Below, piece by piece: positions 1 to 15,120 of a stretch of DNA of 64,000 bases. The stretch covers positions 186,001 through 250,000 of the forward strand of contig JBAGJB010000184.1 in assembly GCA_037577475.1 (NCBI GenBank). Reading direction: 5' to 3'. The translations under genes were made by a program, and so were the position numbers. Every line of letters begins with the position of its first letter. Positions within the stretch are counted from its first letter, which is position 1. This DNA is from Chaunax sp. Z400 (Eukaryota > Chordata > Actinopteri > Lophiiformes > Chaunacidae). Under the pieces are notes generated by a model. That model was not told the DNA's origin. It searched no databases and saw only the letters and a program-made list of their open reading frames with translations.

Positions 1-2830
1 ACATAAAACCTATAGACTCGTTAGAACAACAACACAAACCTATAGACTCATTATAACAACAACACAAACCTATAGGCTCAATATGACAAACACATAAACC
101 TATAGGATCGTTATAACAACAACACAAACCTATAGACTCATAACAACAACACAAACCTATAGGGTCAATATAGCAACACAAACCTATAGAGTCATTATAA
201 CAACAACACAAACCTATAGGCTAAATAACAACACAAACCTATAGGCTCATTATAACAACAACACAAACCTATAGGCTCAATATGACAACAACACAAACCT
301 ATAGGGTCATTATAACAACAACACAAACCTATAGGCTCAATATGACAAACACATAAACCTATAGGATCGTTATAACAACAACACAAACCTATAGACTCAT
401 AACAACAACACAAACCTATAGGGTCAATATAGCAACACAAACCTATAGAGTCATTATAACAACAACACTTTCCTATAGGCTCATTATAACAACACAAACC
501 TATAGGCTCATTATAACAACAACACAAACCTATAGGATCAATAGAACAACAACACAAACCTATAGACTCAATATAACAACAACACAAACCTATAGGCTCA
601 ATAACAACACAAACCTATAGGCTCATTATAACAACAACACAAACCTATAGGCTCAATAGAACAACAACACAAACCAATAGCCTCAATAACAACACAAACC
701 TATAGGCTCATTATAACAACAACGCAAACCTATAGACTCAATATAACAACAACAAAAACCTATAGGATCAATACAACAACACCACAAACCTATAGGATCA
801 ATAGAACACAAACCTATAGGCTCAATATGACAAACACACAAACCTATAGACTCATTATAACAACAACACAAACCTATACACTCATTATAACAACAACACA
901 AACCTATACACTCATTATAACAACAACACAAACCTATAGGCTCAGTGTAACAACAACACAAACCTATAGACTCATTATAACAACAACACAAACCTATAGG
1001 CTCAGTGTAACAACAACACAAACCTATAGACTCATTATAACAACAACACAAACCTATAGGCTCAGTGTAACAACAACATAAACCTATAGACTCATTATAA
1101 CAACAACACAAACCTATAGGCTCATTATAACAACAAGACAAACCTATAGGCTCAATGTCACCACACACAAACCTATAGGCTCAATATAACACCAACACAA
1201 ACCTATAGGCTCAAAAACAACACAAACCTATAGGCTCATTATAACAACAACACAAACCTATAGGCTCAATAGAACAACAACACAAACCTGTAGCCTCAAT
1301 AACAACACAAACCTATAGGCTCATTATAACAACACCACAAACCTATAGGATCAATAGAACAACAACGCAAAACTATGGGCTCAATGTAACAACAACACAA
1401 ACCTATAGGCTCAATATAGCAACACAAACCTATATTCTCATTATAACAACAACACAAACCTATAGGCTCAATAACAACACAAACCTATAGGCTCAATGTC
1501 ACCACACACAAACCTATATGCTCAATAACAACACAAACCTATAGGCTCATGATAACAACAACACAAACCTATAGGCTCAATAGAACAACAACACAAACCT
1601 ATAGGCTCATTATAACAACAACACAAACCTATAGGATCAATAGAACAACACAAACCTATAGGATCAATAGAACAACACAAACCTATAGGCTCAATATGAC
1701 AACAACACAAACCTATAGGGTCATTATGACAACAACACAAACCTATAGGCTCAATATAACAACAACACAAACCTATAGGCTCATTATAACAACAACACAA
1801 ACCTATAGGCTCAATGTAACCACACACAAACCTATAGACTCATTATAACAACAACACAAACCTATAGGATCAATAGAACAACAACACAAACCTATAGGAT
1901 CAATAGAACAACAACACAAACCTATAGGCTCAATATAACAACAGCACAAACCTATAGGCTCAATATAACAACAGCACAAACCTATAGGATCGTTATAACA
2001 ACAACACAAACCTATAGACTCATTATAACAACAACACAAACCTATAGGGTCAATATAGCAACACAAACCTATAGAGTCATTATAACAACAACACAAACCT
2101 ATAGGGTCAATATAGCAACACAAACCTATAGAGTCATTATAACAACAACACAAACCTATAGGCTAAATAACCACAAACCTATAGGCTCATTATAACAACA
2201 ACACAAACCTATAGGATCAATAGAACAACAACACAAACCTATAGACTCAATAGAACAACAACACAAACCTATAGGCTCAATAACAACACAAACCTATAGG
2301 CTCATTATAACAACAACACAAACCTATAGGCTCAATAGAACAACACAAACCTATAGCCTCAAGAACAACACAAACCTATAGCCTCAAGAACAACACAAAC
2401 CTATAGCCTCAATAACAACACAAACCTATAGGCTCAGTGTAACAACAACACAAACCTATAGACTCATTATAACAACAACACAAACCTATAGACTCATTAT
2501 AACAACAAGACAAACCTATAGGCTCAACGTCACCACACACAAACCTATAGGCTCATTATAACAACAACACAAACCTATAGGCTAAATAACAACACAAACC
2601 TATAGGATCAATAGAACAACAACACAAACCTATAGGCTAAATAACAACACAAACCTATAGGCTCATTATAACAGCAACACAAACCTATAGGCTCAGTGTA
2701 ACAACAACACAAACCTATAGACTCATTATAACAACAACACAAACCTATAGGCTCATTATAACAACAAGACAAACCTATAGGCTCAATGTCACCACACACA
2801 AACCTATAGGCTCATTATAACAACAACACA
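1..2830 (+). repeat. HOR block, upstream copy of a 12,291-bp-offset duplication
   Basis: The variant order from base 1 (ACATAAAACC, then GACTCGTTAGAAC) to about 2,830 recurs from 12,292 at a constant offset of 12,291. Landmarks shared at that offset include the CACTTTCC unit at 466, the three alternating GCTCAGTG units at about 940-1,070, the CCTGTAGCC unit near 1,287 and the TATATGCTC unit at 1,511. Differences are few. This copy has AACGTCACC near 2,527 and ACAGCAAC at 2,671, where the downstream copy has AATGTCACC and ACAACAAC. Homology ends near 2,830, where the downstream copy carries two extra GGCTCATTA units. The left limit is unknown because the window starts here. Confidence 0.88.
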
Positions 2831-5800
2831 AACCTATAGGCTAAATAACAACACAAACCTATAGGCTCATTATAACAACAACACAAACCTATAGGATCAA
2901 TAGAACAACAACACAAACCTATAGACTCAATAGAACAACAACACAAACCTATAGGCTCAATAACAACACAAACCTATAGGCTCATTATAACAACAACACA
3001 AACCTATAGGATCAATAGAACAACAACACAAACCTATAGGATCAATAGAACAACAGCACAAACCTATAGGATCGTTATAACAACAACACAAACCTATAGA
3101 CTCATTATAACAACAACACAAACCTATAGGGTCAATATAGCAACACAAACCTATAGAGTCATTATAACAACAACACAAACCTATAGGGTCAATATAGCAA
3201 CACAAACCTATAGAGTCATTATAACAACAACACAAACCTATAGGCTAAATAACCACAAACCTATAGGCTCATTATAACAACAACACAAACCTATAGGATC
3301 AATAGAACAACAACACAAACCTATAGACTCAATAGAACAACAACACAAACCTATAGGCTCAATAACAACACAAACCTATAGGCTCATTATAACAACAACA
3401 CAAACCTATAGGCTCAATAGAACAACACAAACCTATAGCCTCAAGAACAACACAAACCTATAGCCTCAAGAACAACACAAACCTATAGCCTCAATAACAA
3501 CACAAACCTATAGGCTCAGTGTAACAACAACACAAACCTATAGACTCATTATAACAACAACACAAACCTATAGACTCATTATAACAACAAGACAAACCTA
3601 TAGGCTCAACGTCACCACACACAAACCTATAGGCTCATTATAACAACAACACAAACCTATAGGCTAAATAACAACACAAACCTATAGGATCAATAGAACA
3701 ACAACACAAACCTATAGGCTAAATAACAACACAAACCTATAGGCTCATTATAACAACAACACAAACCTATAGGCTCAGTGTAACAACAACACAAACCTAT
3801 AGACTCATTATAACAACAACACAAACCTATAGGCTCATTATAACAACAAGACAAACCTATAGGCTCAATGTCACCACACACAAACCTATAGGCTCATTAT
3901 AACAACAACACAAACCTATAGGCTAAATAACAACACAAACCTATAGGCTCATTATAACAACAACACAAACCTATAGGATCAATAGAACAACAACACAAAC
4001 CTATAGACTCAATAGAACAACAACACAAACCTATAGGCTCAATAACAACACAAACCTATAGGCTCATTATAACAACAACACAAACCTATAGGCTCAATAG
4101 AACAACACAAACCTATAGCCTCAATAACAACACAAACCTATAGGCTCAGTGTAACAACAACACAAACCTATAGACTCATTATAACAACAACACAAACCTA
4201 TAGGCTCATTATAACAACAAGACAAACCTATAGGCTCAATGTCACCACACACAAACCTATAGGCTCAATATAACAACAACACAAACCTATAGGCTCAATA
4301 ACACAAACCTATAGGCTCATTATAACAACAACACAAACCTATAGGCTCATTATAACAACAACACAAACCTATAGCCTCAATAACAACACAAACCTATAGG
4401 CCCATTATAACAACAACACAAACCTATAGACTCAATATAAAAACAACAAAAACCTATAGGATCAATACAACAACACCACAAACCTATAGGACCAATAGAA
4501 CAACACAAACCTATAGGATCAATAGAACACAAACCTATAGGCTCAATATAGCAACACAAACCTATATTCTCATTATAACAACAACACAAACCTATAGGCT
4601 CAATAACAACACAAACCTATAGGCTCAATGTCACCACACACAAACCTATATGCTCAATAACAACACAAACCTATTGGCTCATGATAACAACAACACAAAC
4701 CTATAGGCTCAATAGAACAACAGCACAAACCTATAGGCTCATTATAACAACAACACAAACCTATAGGATCAATAGAACAACACAAACCTATAGGCTCAAT
4801 ATGACAACAACACAAACCTATAGGGTCATTATGACAACAACACAAACCTATAGGCTCAATATAACAACATCACAAACCTATAGAGTCATTATAACAACTA
4901 CACAAACCTATAGGCTCATTATAACAACAACACAAACCTATAGGCTCAATGTAACCACACACAAACCTATAGACTCATTATAACAACAACACAAACCTAT
5001 AGGATCAATAGAACAACAACACAAACCTATAGGCTCAATATAACAACAACACAAACCTATAGGATCGTTATAACAACAACACAAACCTATAGACTCATTA
5101 TAACAACAACACAAACCTATAGACTCATTATAACAACAACACAAACCTATAGGGTCAATATAGCAACACAAACCTATAGAGTCATTATAACAACAACACA
5201 AACCTAGAGGATCATTATAACAACAACATAAACCTATAGGGTCATTATAACAACAACACAAACCTATGGGCTCAATGTAACAACAACACAAACCTATGGG
5301 CTCAATATGACAAAAACATAAAACCTATAGACTCATTAGAACAACAACACAAACCTATAGACTCATTATAACAACAACACAAACCTATAGGCTCAATATG
5401 ACAAACACATAAACCTATAGGATCGTTATAACAACAACACAAACCTATAGACTCATAACAACAACACAAACCTATAGGGTCAATATAGCAACACAAACCT
5501 ATAGAGTCATTATAACAACAACACAAACCTATAGGCTAAATAACAACACAAACCTATAGGCTCATTATAACAACAACACAAACCTATAGGATCAATAGAA
5601 CAACAACACAAACCTATAGACTCAATATAACAACAACACAAACCTATAGGCTCAATAACAACACAAACCTATAGGCTCATTATAACAACAACACAAACCT
5701 ATAGGCTCAATAGAACAACAACACAAACCAATAGCCTCAATAACAACACAAACCTATAGGCTCATTATAACAACAACGCAAACCTATAGACTCAATATAA

Positions 5801-6983
5801 CAACAACAAAAACCTATAGGATCAATACAACAACACCACAAACCTATAGGATCAATAGAACACAAACCTATAGGCTCAATATGACAAACACACAAACCTA
5901 TAGACTCATTATAACAACAACACAAACCTATACACTCATTATAACAACAACACAAACCTATACACTCATTATAACAACAACACAAACCTATAGGCTCAAT
6001 ATGACAACAAAACAAACCTATAGGCTCAATATGACAAACACACAAACCTATAGACTCATTATAACAACAACACAAACCTATACACTCATTATAACAACAA
6101 CACAAACCTATACACTCATTATAACAACAACACAAACCTATAGGATCAATAGAACAACAACACAAACCTATAGGCTCAATATGACAACAACACAAACCTA
6201 TAGGCTCAATATAACAATAACACAAACCTATAGAGTCATTATAACAACAACACTTTCCTATAGGCTCATTATAACAACAACACAAACCTATAGGCTCAAT
6301 ATAACAACAACACAAACCTAGAGGATCATTATAACAACAACCTAAACCTATAGGGTCATTATAACAACAACACAAAACTATGGGCTCAATGTAACAACAA
6401 CACAAACCTTTAGGGCTCAATATAGCAACACAAATCTATATTCTCATTATAACAACAACACAAACCTATAGGCTCATTATAACAACAAGACAAACCTATA
6501 GGCTCAATGTCACCACACACAAACCTATAGGCTCAATAACAACACAAACCTATAGGCTCATTATAACAACAACACAAACCTATGGGCTCAATGTAACAAC
6601 AACACAAACCTATAGGCTGAATATAGCAACACAAACCTATATTCTCAATAGAATAACAACACAAACCCATAGGCTCAATATAACAACAACAAAAACCTAT
6701 AGGGTCATTATGACAACAACACAAACCTATAGGCTCAATATAACAACAACACAAACCGATAAGCTCATTATAACAACACAAACCTATAGGCTCAATAGAA
6801 CAACAGCACAAACCTATAGGCTCATTATAACAACAGCAAAAACCTATAGGCTCATTATAACAACAACACAAACCTATAGACTCATTATAACAACAACACA
6901 AACCTATAGACTCATTATAACAACAACACAAACCTATAGGGTCAATATAGCAACACAAACCTATAGAGTCATTATAACAACAA
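1825..6983 (+). repeat. 5.19-kb higher-order repeat, copy 1
   Basis: This block of about 5,159 bp is followed immediately by a second copy at 6,984-12,172. Landmarks such as TATATGCTC (4,643), CCTAGAGG (about 5,204), CACTTTCC (6,251) and ACCGATAAG (about 6,755) recur exactly 5,189 bp downstream. The one structural difference I found is an extra 30-bp GAGTCATTATAAC unit in copy 2 near 7,261, so the offset is 5,159 to its left and 5,189 to its right. The left junction falls where a GTAACCACACAC unit gives way to ordinary units. It contains a 1,082-bp sub-repeat pair in its first half. Confidence 0.88.
1990..4092 (+). repeat. Tandem pair of 1,082-bp sub-repeats
   Basis: The stretch at about 1,990-3,071 recurs directly at 3,072-4,092 with an offset of 1,082. 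Both copies include the GGCTAAATAACCACA 23-bp unit, two GCCTCAAGAAC 25-bp units, the AACGTCACC 29-bp unit and the flanking GGCTAAATAAC units. The first copy has ACAGCAAC at 2,671 and the second has ACAACAAC, so the two are distinguishable. The same 1,082 spacing is seen in the other 5.19-kb and 2.72-kb HORs (about 7,797/8,879, 25,404/26,486, 28,122/29,204 and 30,838/31,920), each time with ACAGCAAC only in the first member. Confidence 0.85.
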
Positions 6984-7342
6984 CACAAACCTATAGACTC
7001 ATTATAACAACAACACAAACCTATAGGATCAATAGAACAACAACACAAACCTATAGGATCAATAGAACAACAACACAAACCTATAGGCTCAATATAACAA
7101 CAGCACAAACCTATAGGCTCAATATAACAACAGCACAAACCTATAGGATCGTTATAACAACAACACAAACCTATAGACTCATTATAACAACAACACAAAC
7201 CTATAGGGTCAATATAGCAACACAAACCTATAGAGTCATTATAACAACAACACAAACCTATAGAGTCATTATAACAACAACACAAACCTATAGGGTCAAT
7301 ATAGCAACACAAACCTATAGAGTCATTATAACAACAACACAA
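6533..7342 (-). other. 269-codon minus-strand open frame spanning the 5.19-kb junction, judged non-coding
   Basis: This frame contains about 27 copies of the CCCYNEPIGL-type decapeptide and runs across the junction between 5.19-kb copies 1 and 2 at about 6,984. A frame that spans a recent duplication junction without interruption follows from the units being in phase there, not from selection on a protein. The equivalent position at the end of copy 2 (11,722-12,267) continues differently and is shorter. The start codon is TTG. Confidence 0.82.
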
Positions 7343-10300
7343 ACCTATAGGCTAAATAACCACAAACCTATAGGCTCATTATAACAACAACACAAACCTA
7401 TAGGATCAATAGAACAACAACACAAACCTATAGACTCAATAGAACAACAACACAAACCTATAGGCTCAATAACAACACAAACCTATAGGCTCATTATAAC
7501 AACAACACAAACCTATAGGCTCAATAGAACAACACAAACCTATAGCCTCAAGAACAACACAAACCTATAGCCTCAAGAACAACACAAACCTATAGCCTCA
7601 ATAACAACACAAACCTATAGGCTCAGTGTAACAACAACACAAACCTATAGACTCATTATAACAACAACACAAACCTATAGACTCATTATAACAACAAGAC
7701 AAACCTATAGGCTCAACGTCACCACACACAAACCTATAGGCTCATTATAACAACAACACAAACCTATAGGCTAAATAACAACACAAACCTATAGGATCAA
7801 TAGAACAACAACACAAACCTATAGGCTAAATAACAACACAAACCTATAGGCTCATTATAACAGCAACACAAACCTATAGGCTCAGTGTAACAACAACACA
7901 AACCTATAGACTCATTATAACAACAACACAAACCTATAGGCTCATTATAACAACAAGACAAACCTATAGGCTCAATGTCACCACACACAAACCTATAGGC
8001 TCATTATAACAACAACACAAACCTATAGGCTAAATAACAACACAAACCTATAGGCTCATTATAACAACAACACAAACCTATAGGATCAATAGAACAACAA
8101 CACAAACCTATAGACTCAATAGAACAACAACACAAACCTATAGGCTCAATAACAACACAAACCTATAGGCTCATTATAACAACAACACAAACCTATAGGA
8201 TCAATAGAACAACAACACAAACCTATAGGATCAATAGAACAACAGCACAAACCTATAGGATCGTTATAACAACAACACAAACCTATAGACTCATTATAAC
8301 AACAACACAAACCTATAGGGTCAATATAGCAACACAAACCTATAGAGTCATTATAACAACAACACAAACCTATAGGGTCAATATAGCAACACAAACCTAT
8401 AGAGTCATTATAACAACAACACAAACCTATAGGCTAAATAACCACAAACCTATAGGCTCATTATAACAACAACACAAACCTATAGGATCAATAGAACAAC
8501 AACACAAACCTATAGACTCAATAGAACAACAACACAAACCTATAGGCTCAATAACAACACAAACCTATAGGCTCATTATAACAACAACACAAACCTATAG
8601 GCTCAATAGAACAACACAAACCTATAGCCTCAAGAACAACACAAACCTATAGCCTCAAGAACAACACAAACCTATAGCCTCAATAACAACACAAACCTAT
8701 AGGCTCAGTGTAACAACAACACAAACCTATAGACTCATTATAACAACAACACAAACCTATAGACTCATTATAACAACAAGACAAACCTATAGGCTCAACG
8801 TCACCACACACAAACCTATAGGCTCATTATAACAACAACACAAACCTATAGGCTAAATAACAACACAAACCTATAGGATCAATAGAACAACAACACAAAC
8901 CTATAGGCTAAATAACAACACAAACCTATAGGCTCATTATAACAACAACACAAACCTATAGGCTCAGTGTAACAACAACACAAACCTATAGACTCATTAT
9001 AACAACAACACAAACCTATAGGCTCATTATAACAACAAGACAAACCTATAGGCTCAATGTCACCACACACAAACCTATAGGCTCATTATAACAACAACAC
9101 AAACCTATAGGCTAAATAACAACACAAACCTATAGGCTCATTATAACAACAACACAAACCTATAGGATCAATAGAACAACAACACAAACCTATAGACTCA
9201 ATAGAACAACAACACAAACCTATAGGCTCAATAACAACACAAACCTATAGGCTCATTATAACAACAACACAAACCTATAGGCTCAATAGAACAACACAAA
9301 CCTATAGCCTCAATAACAACACAAACCTATAGGCTCAGTGTAACAACAACACAAACCTATAGACTCATTATAACAACAACACAAACCTATAGGCTCATTA
9401 TAACAACAAGACAAACCTATAGGCTCAATGTCACCACACACAAACCTATAGGCTCAATATAACAACAACACAAACCTATAGGCTCAATAACACAAACCTA
9501 TAGGCTCATTATAACAACAACACAAACCTATAGGCTCATTATAACAACAACACAAACCTATAGCCTCAATAACAACACAAACCTATAGGCCCATTATAAC
9601 AACAACACAAACCTATAGACTCAATATAAAAACAACAAAAACCTATAGGATCAATACAACAACACCACAAACCTATAGGACCAATAGAACAACACAAACC
9701 TATAGGATCAATAGAACACAAACCTATAGGCTCAATATAGCAACACAAACCTATATTCTCATTATAACAACAACACAAACCTATAGGCTCAATAACAACA
9801 CAAACCTATAGGCTCAATGTCACCACACACAAACCTATATGCTCAATAACAACACAAACCTATTGGCTCATGATAACAACAACACAAACCTATAGGCTCA
9901 ATAGAACAACAGCACAAACCTATAGGCTCATTATAACAACAACACAAACCTATAGGATCAATAGAACAACACAAACCTATAGGCTCAATATGACAACAAC
10001 ACAAACCTATAGGGTCATTATGACAACAACACAAACCTATAGGCTCAATATAACAACATCACAAACCTATAGAGTCATTATAACAACTACACAAACCTAT
10101 AGGCTCATTATAACAACAACACAAACCTATAGGCTCAATGTAACCACACACAAACCTATAGACTCATTATAACAACAACACAAACCTATAGGATCAATAG
10201 AACAACAACACAAACCTATAGGCTCAATATAACAACAACACAAACCTATAGGATCGTTATAACAACAACACAAACCTATAGACTCATTATAACAACAACA

Positions 10301-12172
10301 CAAACCTATAGACTCATTATAACAACAACACAAACCTATAGGGTCAATATAGCAACACAAACCTATAGAGTCATTATAACAACAACACAAACCTAGAGGA
10401 TCATTATAACAACAACATAAACCTATAGGGTCATTATAACAACAACACAAACCTATGGGCTCAATGTAACAACAACACAAACCTATGGGCTCAATATGAC
10501 AAAAACATAAAACCTATAGACTCATTAGAACAACAACACAAACCTATAGACTCATTATAACAACAACACAAACCTATAGGCTCAATATGACAAACACATA
10601 AACCTATAGGATCGTTATAACAACAACACAAACCTATAGACTCATAACAACAACACAAACCTATAGGGTCAATATAGCAACACAAACCTATAGAGTCATT
10701 ATAACAACAACACAAACCTATAGGCTAAATAACAACACAAACCTATAGGCTCATTATAACAACAACACAAACCTATAGGATCAATAGAACAACAACACAA
10801 ACCTATAGACTCAATATAACAACAACACAAACCTATAGGCTCAATAACAACACAAACCTATAGGCTCATTATAACAACAACACAAACCTATAGGCTCAAT
10901 AGAACAACAACACAAACCAATAGCCTCAATAACAACACAAACCTATAGGCTCATTATAACAACAACGCAAACCTATAGACTCAATATAACAACAACAAAA
11001 ACCTATAGGATCAATACAACAACACCACAAACCTATAGGATCAATAGAACACAAACCTATAGGCTCAATATGACAAACACACAAACCTATAGACTCATTA
11101 TAACAACAACACAAACCTATACACTCATTATAACAACAACACAAACCTATACACTCATTATAACAACAACACAAACCTATAGGCTCAATATGACAACAAA
11201 ACAAACCTATAGGCTCAATATGACAAACACACAAACCTATAGACTCATTATAACAACAACACAAACCTATACACTCATTATAACAACAACACAAACCTAT
11301 ACACTCATTATAACAACAACACAAACCTATAGGATCAATAGAACAACAACACAAACCTATAGGCTCAATATGACAACAACACAAACCTATAGGCTCAATA
11401 TAACAATAACACAAACCTATAGAGTCATTATAACAACAACACTTTCCTATAGGCTCATTATAACAACAACACAAACCTATAGGCTCAATATAACAACAAC
11501 ACAAACCTAGAGGATCATTATAACAACAACCTAAACCTATAGGGTCATTATAACAACAACACAAAACTATGGGCTCAATGTAACAACAACACAAACCTTT
11601 AGGGCTCAATATAGCAACACAAATCTATATTCTCATTATAACAACAACACAAACCTATAGGCTCATTATAACAACAAGACAAACCTATAGGCTCAATGTC
11701 ACCACACACAAACCTATAGGCTCAATAACAACACAAACCTATAGGCTCATTATAACAACAACACAAACCTATGGGCTCAATGTAACAACAACACAAACCT
11801 ATAGGCTGAATATAGCAACACAAACCTATATTCTCAATAGAATAACAACACAAACCCATAGGCTCAATATAACAACAACAAAAACCTATAGGGTCATTAT
11901 GACAACAACACAAACCTATAGGCTCAATATAACAACAACACAAACCGATAAGCTCATTATAACAACACAAACCTATAGGCTCAATAGAACAACAGCACAA
12001 ACCTATAGGCTCATTATAACAACAGCAAAAACCTATAGGCTCATTATAACAACAACACAAACCTATAGACTCATTATAACAACAACACAAACCTATAGAC
12101 TCATTATAACAACAACACAAACCTATAGGGTCAATATAGCAACACAAACCTATAGAGTCATTATAACAACAA
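6984..12172 (+). repeat. 5.19-kb higher-order repeat, copy 2
   Basis: This tandem copy of 1,825-6,983 has the same variant order throughout and one additional 30-bp unit near 7,261-7,290. TATATGCTC falls at 9,832, CACTTTCC at 11,440 and ACCGATAAG near 11,945. The second half (from about 10,560) is also reused near 35.6-37.8 kb at an offset of 25,059, so parts of this HOR have been copied again independently. The near-identity over 5 kb implies recent duplication or efficient homogenisation. An assembly artefact in a repeat this long cannot be excluded from sequence alone. Confidence 0.88.
7179..9281 (+). repeat. Second occurrence of the 1,082-bp sub-repeat pair
   Basis: This is the equivalent of 1,990-4,092 inside 5.19-kb copy 2, at the expected 5,189 offset. 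The first member carries ACAGCAAC at 7,860 and the second does not, the same asymmetry as in copy 1. This shows the 1,082-bp duplication existed before the 5.19-kb duplication. Confidence 0.82.
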
Positions 12173-12291
12173 CACAAACCTAGAGGATCATTATAACAAC
12201 AACATAAACCTATAGGGTCATTATAACAACAACACAAACCTATGGGCTCAATGTAACAACAACACAAACCTATGGGCTCAATATGACAAAA

Positions 12292-15120
12292 ACATAAAAC
12301 CTATAGACTCGTTAGAACAACAACACAAACCTATAGACTCATTATAACAACAACACAAACCTATAGGCTCAATATGACAAACACATAAACCTATAGGATC
12401 GTTATAACAACAACACAAACCTATAGACTCATAACAACAACACAAACCTATAGGGTCAATATAGCAACACAAACCTATAGAGTCATTATAACAACAACAC
12501 AAACCTATAGGCTAAATAACAACACAAACCTATAGGCTCATTATAACAACAACACAAACCTATAGGCTCAATATGACAACAACACAAACCTATAGGGTCA
12601 TTATAACAACAACACAAACCTATAGGCTCAATATGACAAACACATAAACCTATAGGATCGTTATAACAACAACACAAACCTATAGACTCATAACAACAAC
12701 ACAAACCTATAGGGTCAATATAGCAACACAAACCTATAGAGTCATTATAACAACAACACTTTCCTATAGGCTCATTATAACAACACAAACCTATAGGCTC
12801 ATTATAACAACAACACAAACCTATAGGATCAATAGAACAACAACACAAACCTATAGACTCAATATAACAACAACACAAACCTATAGGCTCAATAACAACA
12901 CAAACCTATAGGCTCATTATAACAACAACACAAACCTATAGGCTCAATAGAACAACAACACAAACCAATAGCCTCAATAACAACACAAACCTATAGGCTC
13001 ATTATAACAACAACGCAAACCTATAGACTCAATATAACAACAACAAAAACCTATAGGATCAATACAACAACACCACAAACCTATAGGATCAATAGAACAC
13101 AAACCTATAGGCTCAATATGACAAACACACAAACCTATAGACTCATTATAACAACAACACAAACCTATACACTCATTATAACAACAACACAAACCTATAC
13201 ACTCATTATAACAACAACACAAACCTATAGGCTCAGTGTAACAACAACACAAACCTATAGACTCATTATAACAACAACACAAACCTATAGGCTCAGTGTA
13301 ACAACAACACAAACCTATAGACTCATTATAACAACAACACAAACCTATAGGCTCAGTGTAACAACAACATAAACCTATAGACTCATTATAACAACAACAC
13401 AAACCTATAGGCTCATTATAACAACAAGACAAACCTATAGGCTCAATGTCACCACACACAAACCTATAGGCTCAATATAACACCAACACAAACCTATAGG
13501 CTCAAAAACAACACAAACCTATAGGCTCATTATAACAACAACACAAACCTATAGGCTCAATAGAACAACAACACAAACCTGTAGCCTCAATAACAACACA
13601 AACCTATAGGCTCATTATAACAACACCACAAACCTATAGGATCAATAGAACAACAACGCAAAACTATGGGCTCAATGTAACAACAACACAAACCTATAGG
13701 CTCAATATAGCAACACAAACCTATATTCTCATTATAACAACAACACAAACCTATAGGCTCAATAACAACACAAACCTATAGGCTCAATGTCACCACACAC
13801 AAACCTATATGCTCAATAACAACACAAACCTATAGGCTCATGATAACAACAACACAAACCTATAGGCTCAATAGAACAACAACACAAACCTATAGGCTCA
13901 TTATAACAACAACACAAACCTATAGGATCAATAGAACAACACAAACCTATAGGATCAATAGAACAACACAAACCTATAGGCTCAATATGACAACAACACA
14001 AACCTATAGGGTCATTATGACAACAACACAAACCTATAGGCTCAATATAACAACAACACAAACCTATAGGCTCATTATAACAACAACACAAACCTATAGG
14101 CTCAATGTAACCACACACAAACCTATAGACTCATTATAACAACAACACAAACCTATAGGATCAATAGAACAACAACACAAACCTATAGGATCAATAGAAC
14201 AACAACACAAACCTATAGGCTCAATATAACAACAGCACAAACCTATAGGCTCAATATAACAACAGCACAAACCTATAGGATCGTTATAACAACAACACAA
14301 ACCTATAGACTCATTATAACAACAACACAAACCTATAGGGTCAATATAGCAACACAAACCTATAGAGTCATTATAACAACAACACAAACCTATAGGGTCA
14401 ATATAGCAACACAAACCTATAGAGTCATTATAACAACAACACAAACCTATAGGCTAAATAACCACAAACCTATAGGCTCATTATAACAACAACACAAACC
14501 TATAGGATCAATAGAACAACAACACAAACCTATAGACTCAATAGAACAACAACACAAACCTATAGGCTCAATAACAACACAAACCTATAGGCTCATTATA
14601 ACAACAACACAAACCTATAGGCTCAATAGAACAACACAAACCTATAGCCTCAAGAACAACACAAACCTATAGCCTCAAGAACAACACAAACCTATAGCCT
14701 CAATAACAACACAAACCTATAGGCTCAGTGTAACAACAACACAAACCTATAGACTCATTATAACAACAACACAAACCTATAGACTCATTATAACAACAAG
14801 ACAAACCTATAGGCTCAATGTCACCACACACAAACCTATAGGCTCATTATAACAACAACACAAACCTATAGGCTAAATAACAACACAAACCTATAGGATC
14901 AATAGAACAACAACACAAACCTATAGGCTAAATAACAACACAAACCTATAGGCTCATTATAACAACAACACAAACCTATAGGCTCAGTGTAACAACAACA
15001 CAAACCTATAGACTCATTATAACAACAACACAAACCTATAGGCTCATTATAACAACAAGACAAACCTATAGGCTCAATGTCACCACACACAAACCTATAG
15101 GCTCATTATAACAACAACAC
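12292..15120 (+). repeat. HOR block, downstream copy of the 12,291-bp-offset duplication
   Basis: This block matches bases 1-2,830 unit for unit, including rare landmarks: CACTTTCC near 12,757, the CCTGTAGCC unit near 13,578 and TATATGCTC at 13,802. It keeps AATGTCACC at about 14,818, the state found in most 29-bp units, whereas the upstream copy has AACGTCACC. It also lacks the ACAGCAAC variant found at 2,671. At about 15,100-15,190 it has three consecutive GGCTCATTA units where the upstream copy has one. It directly follows the second 5.19-kb HOR, joined through a short stretch (about 12,173-12,291) that resembles 5,197-5,315. Confidence 0.88.
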
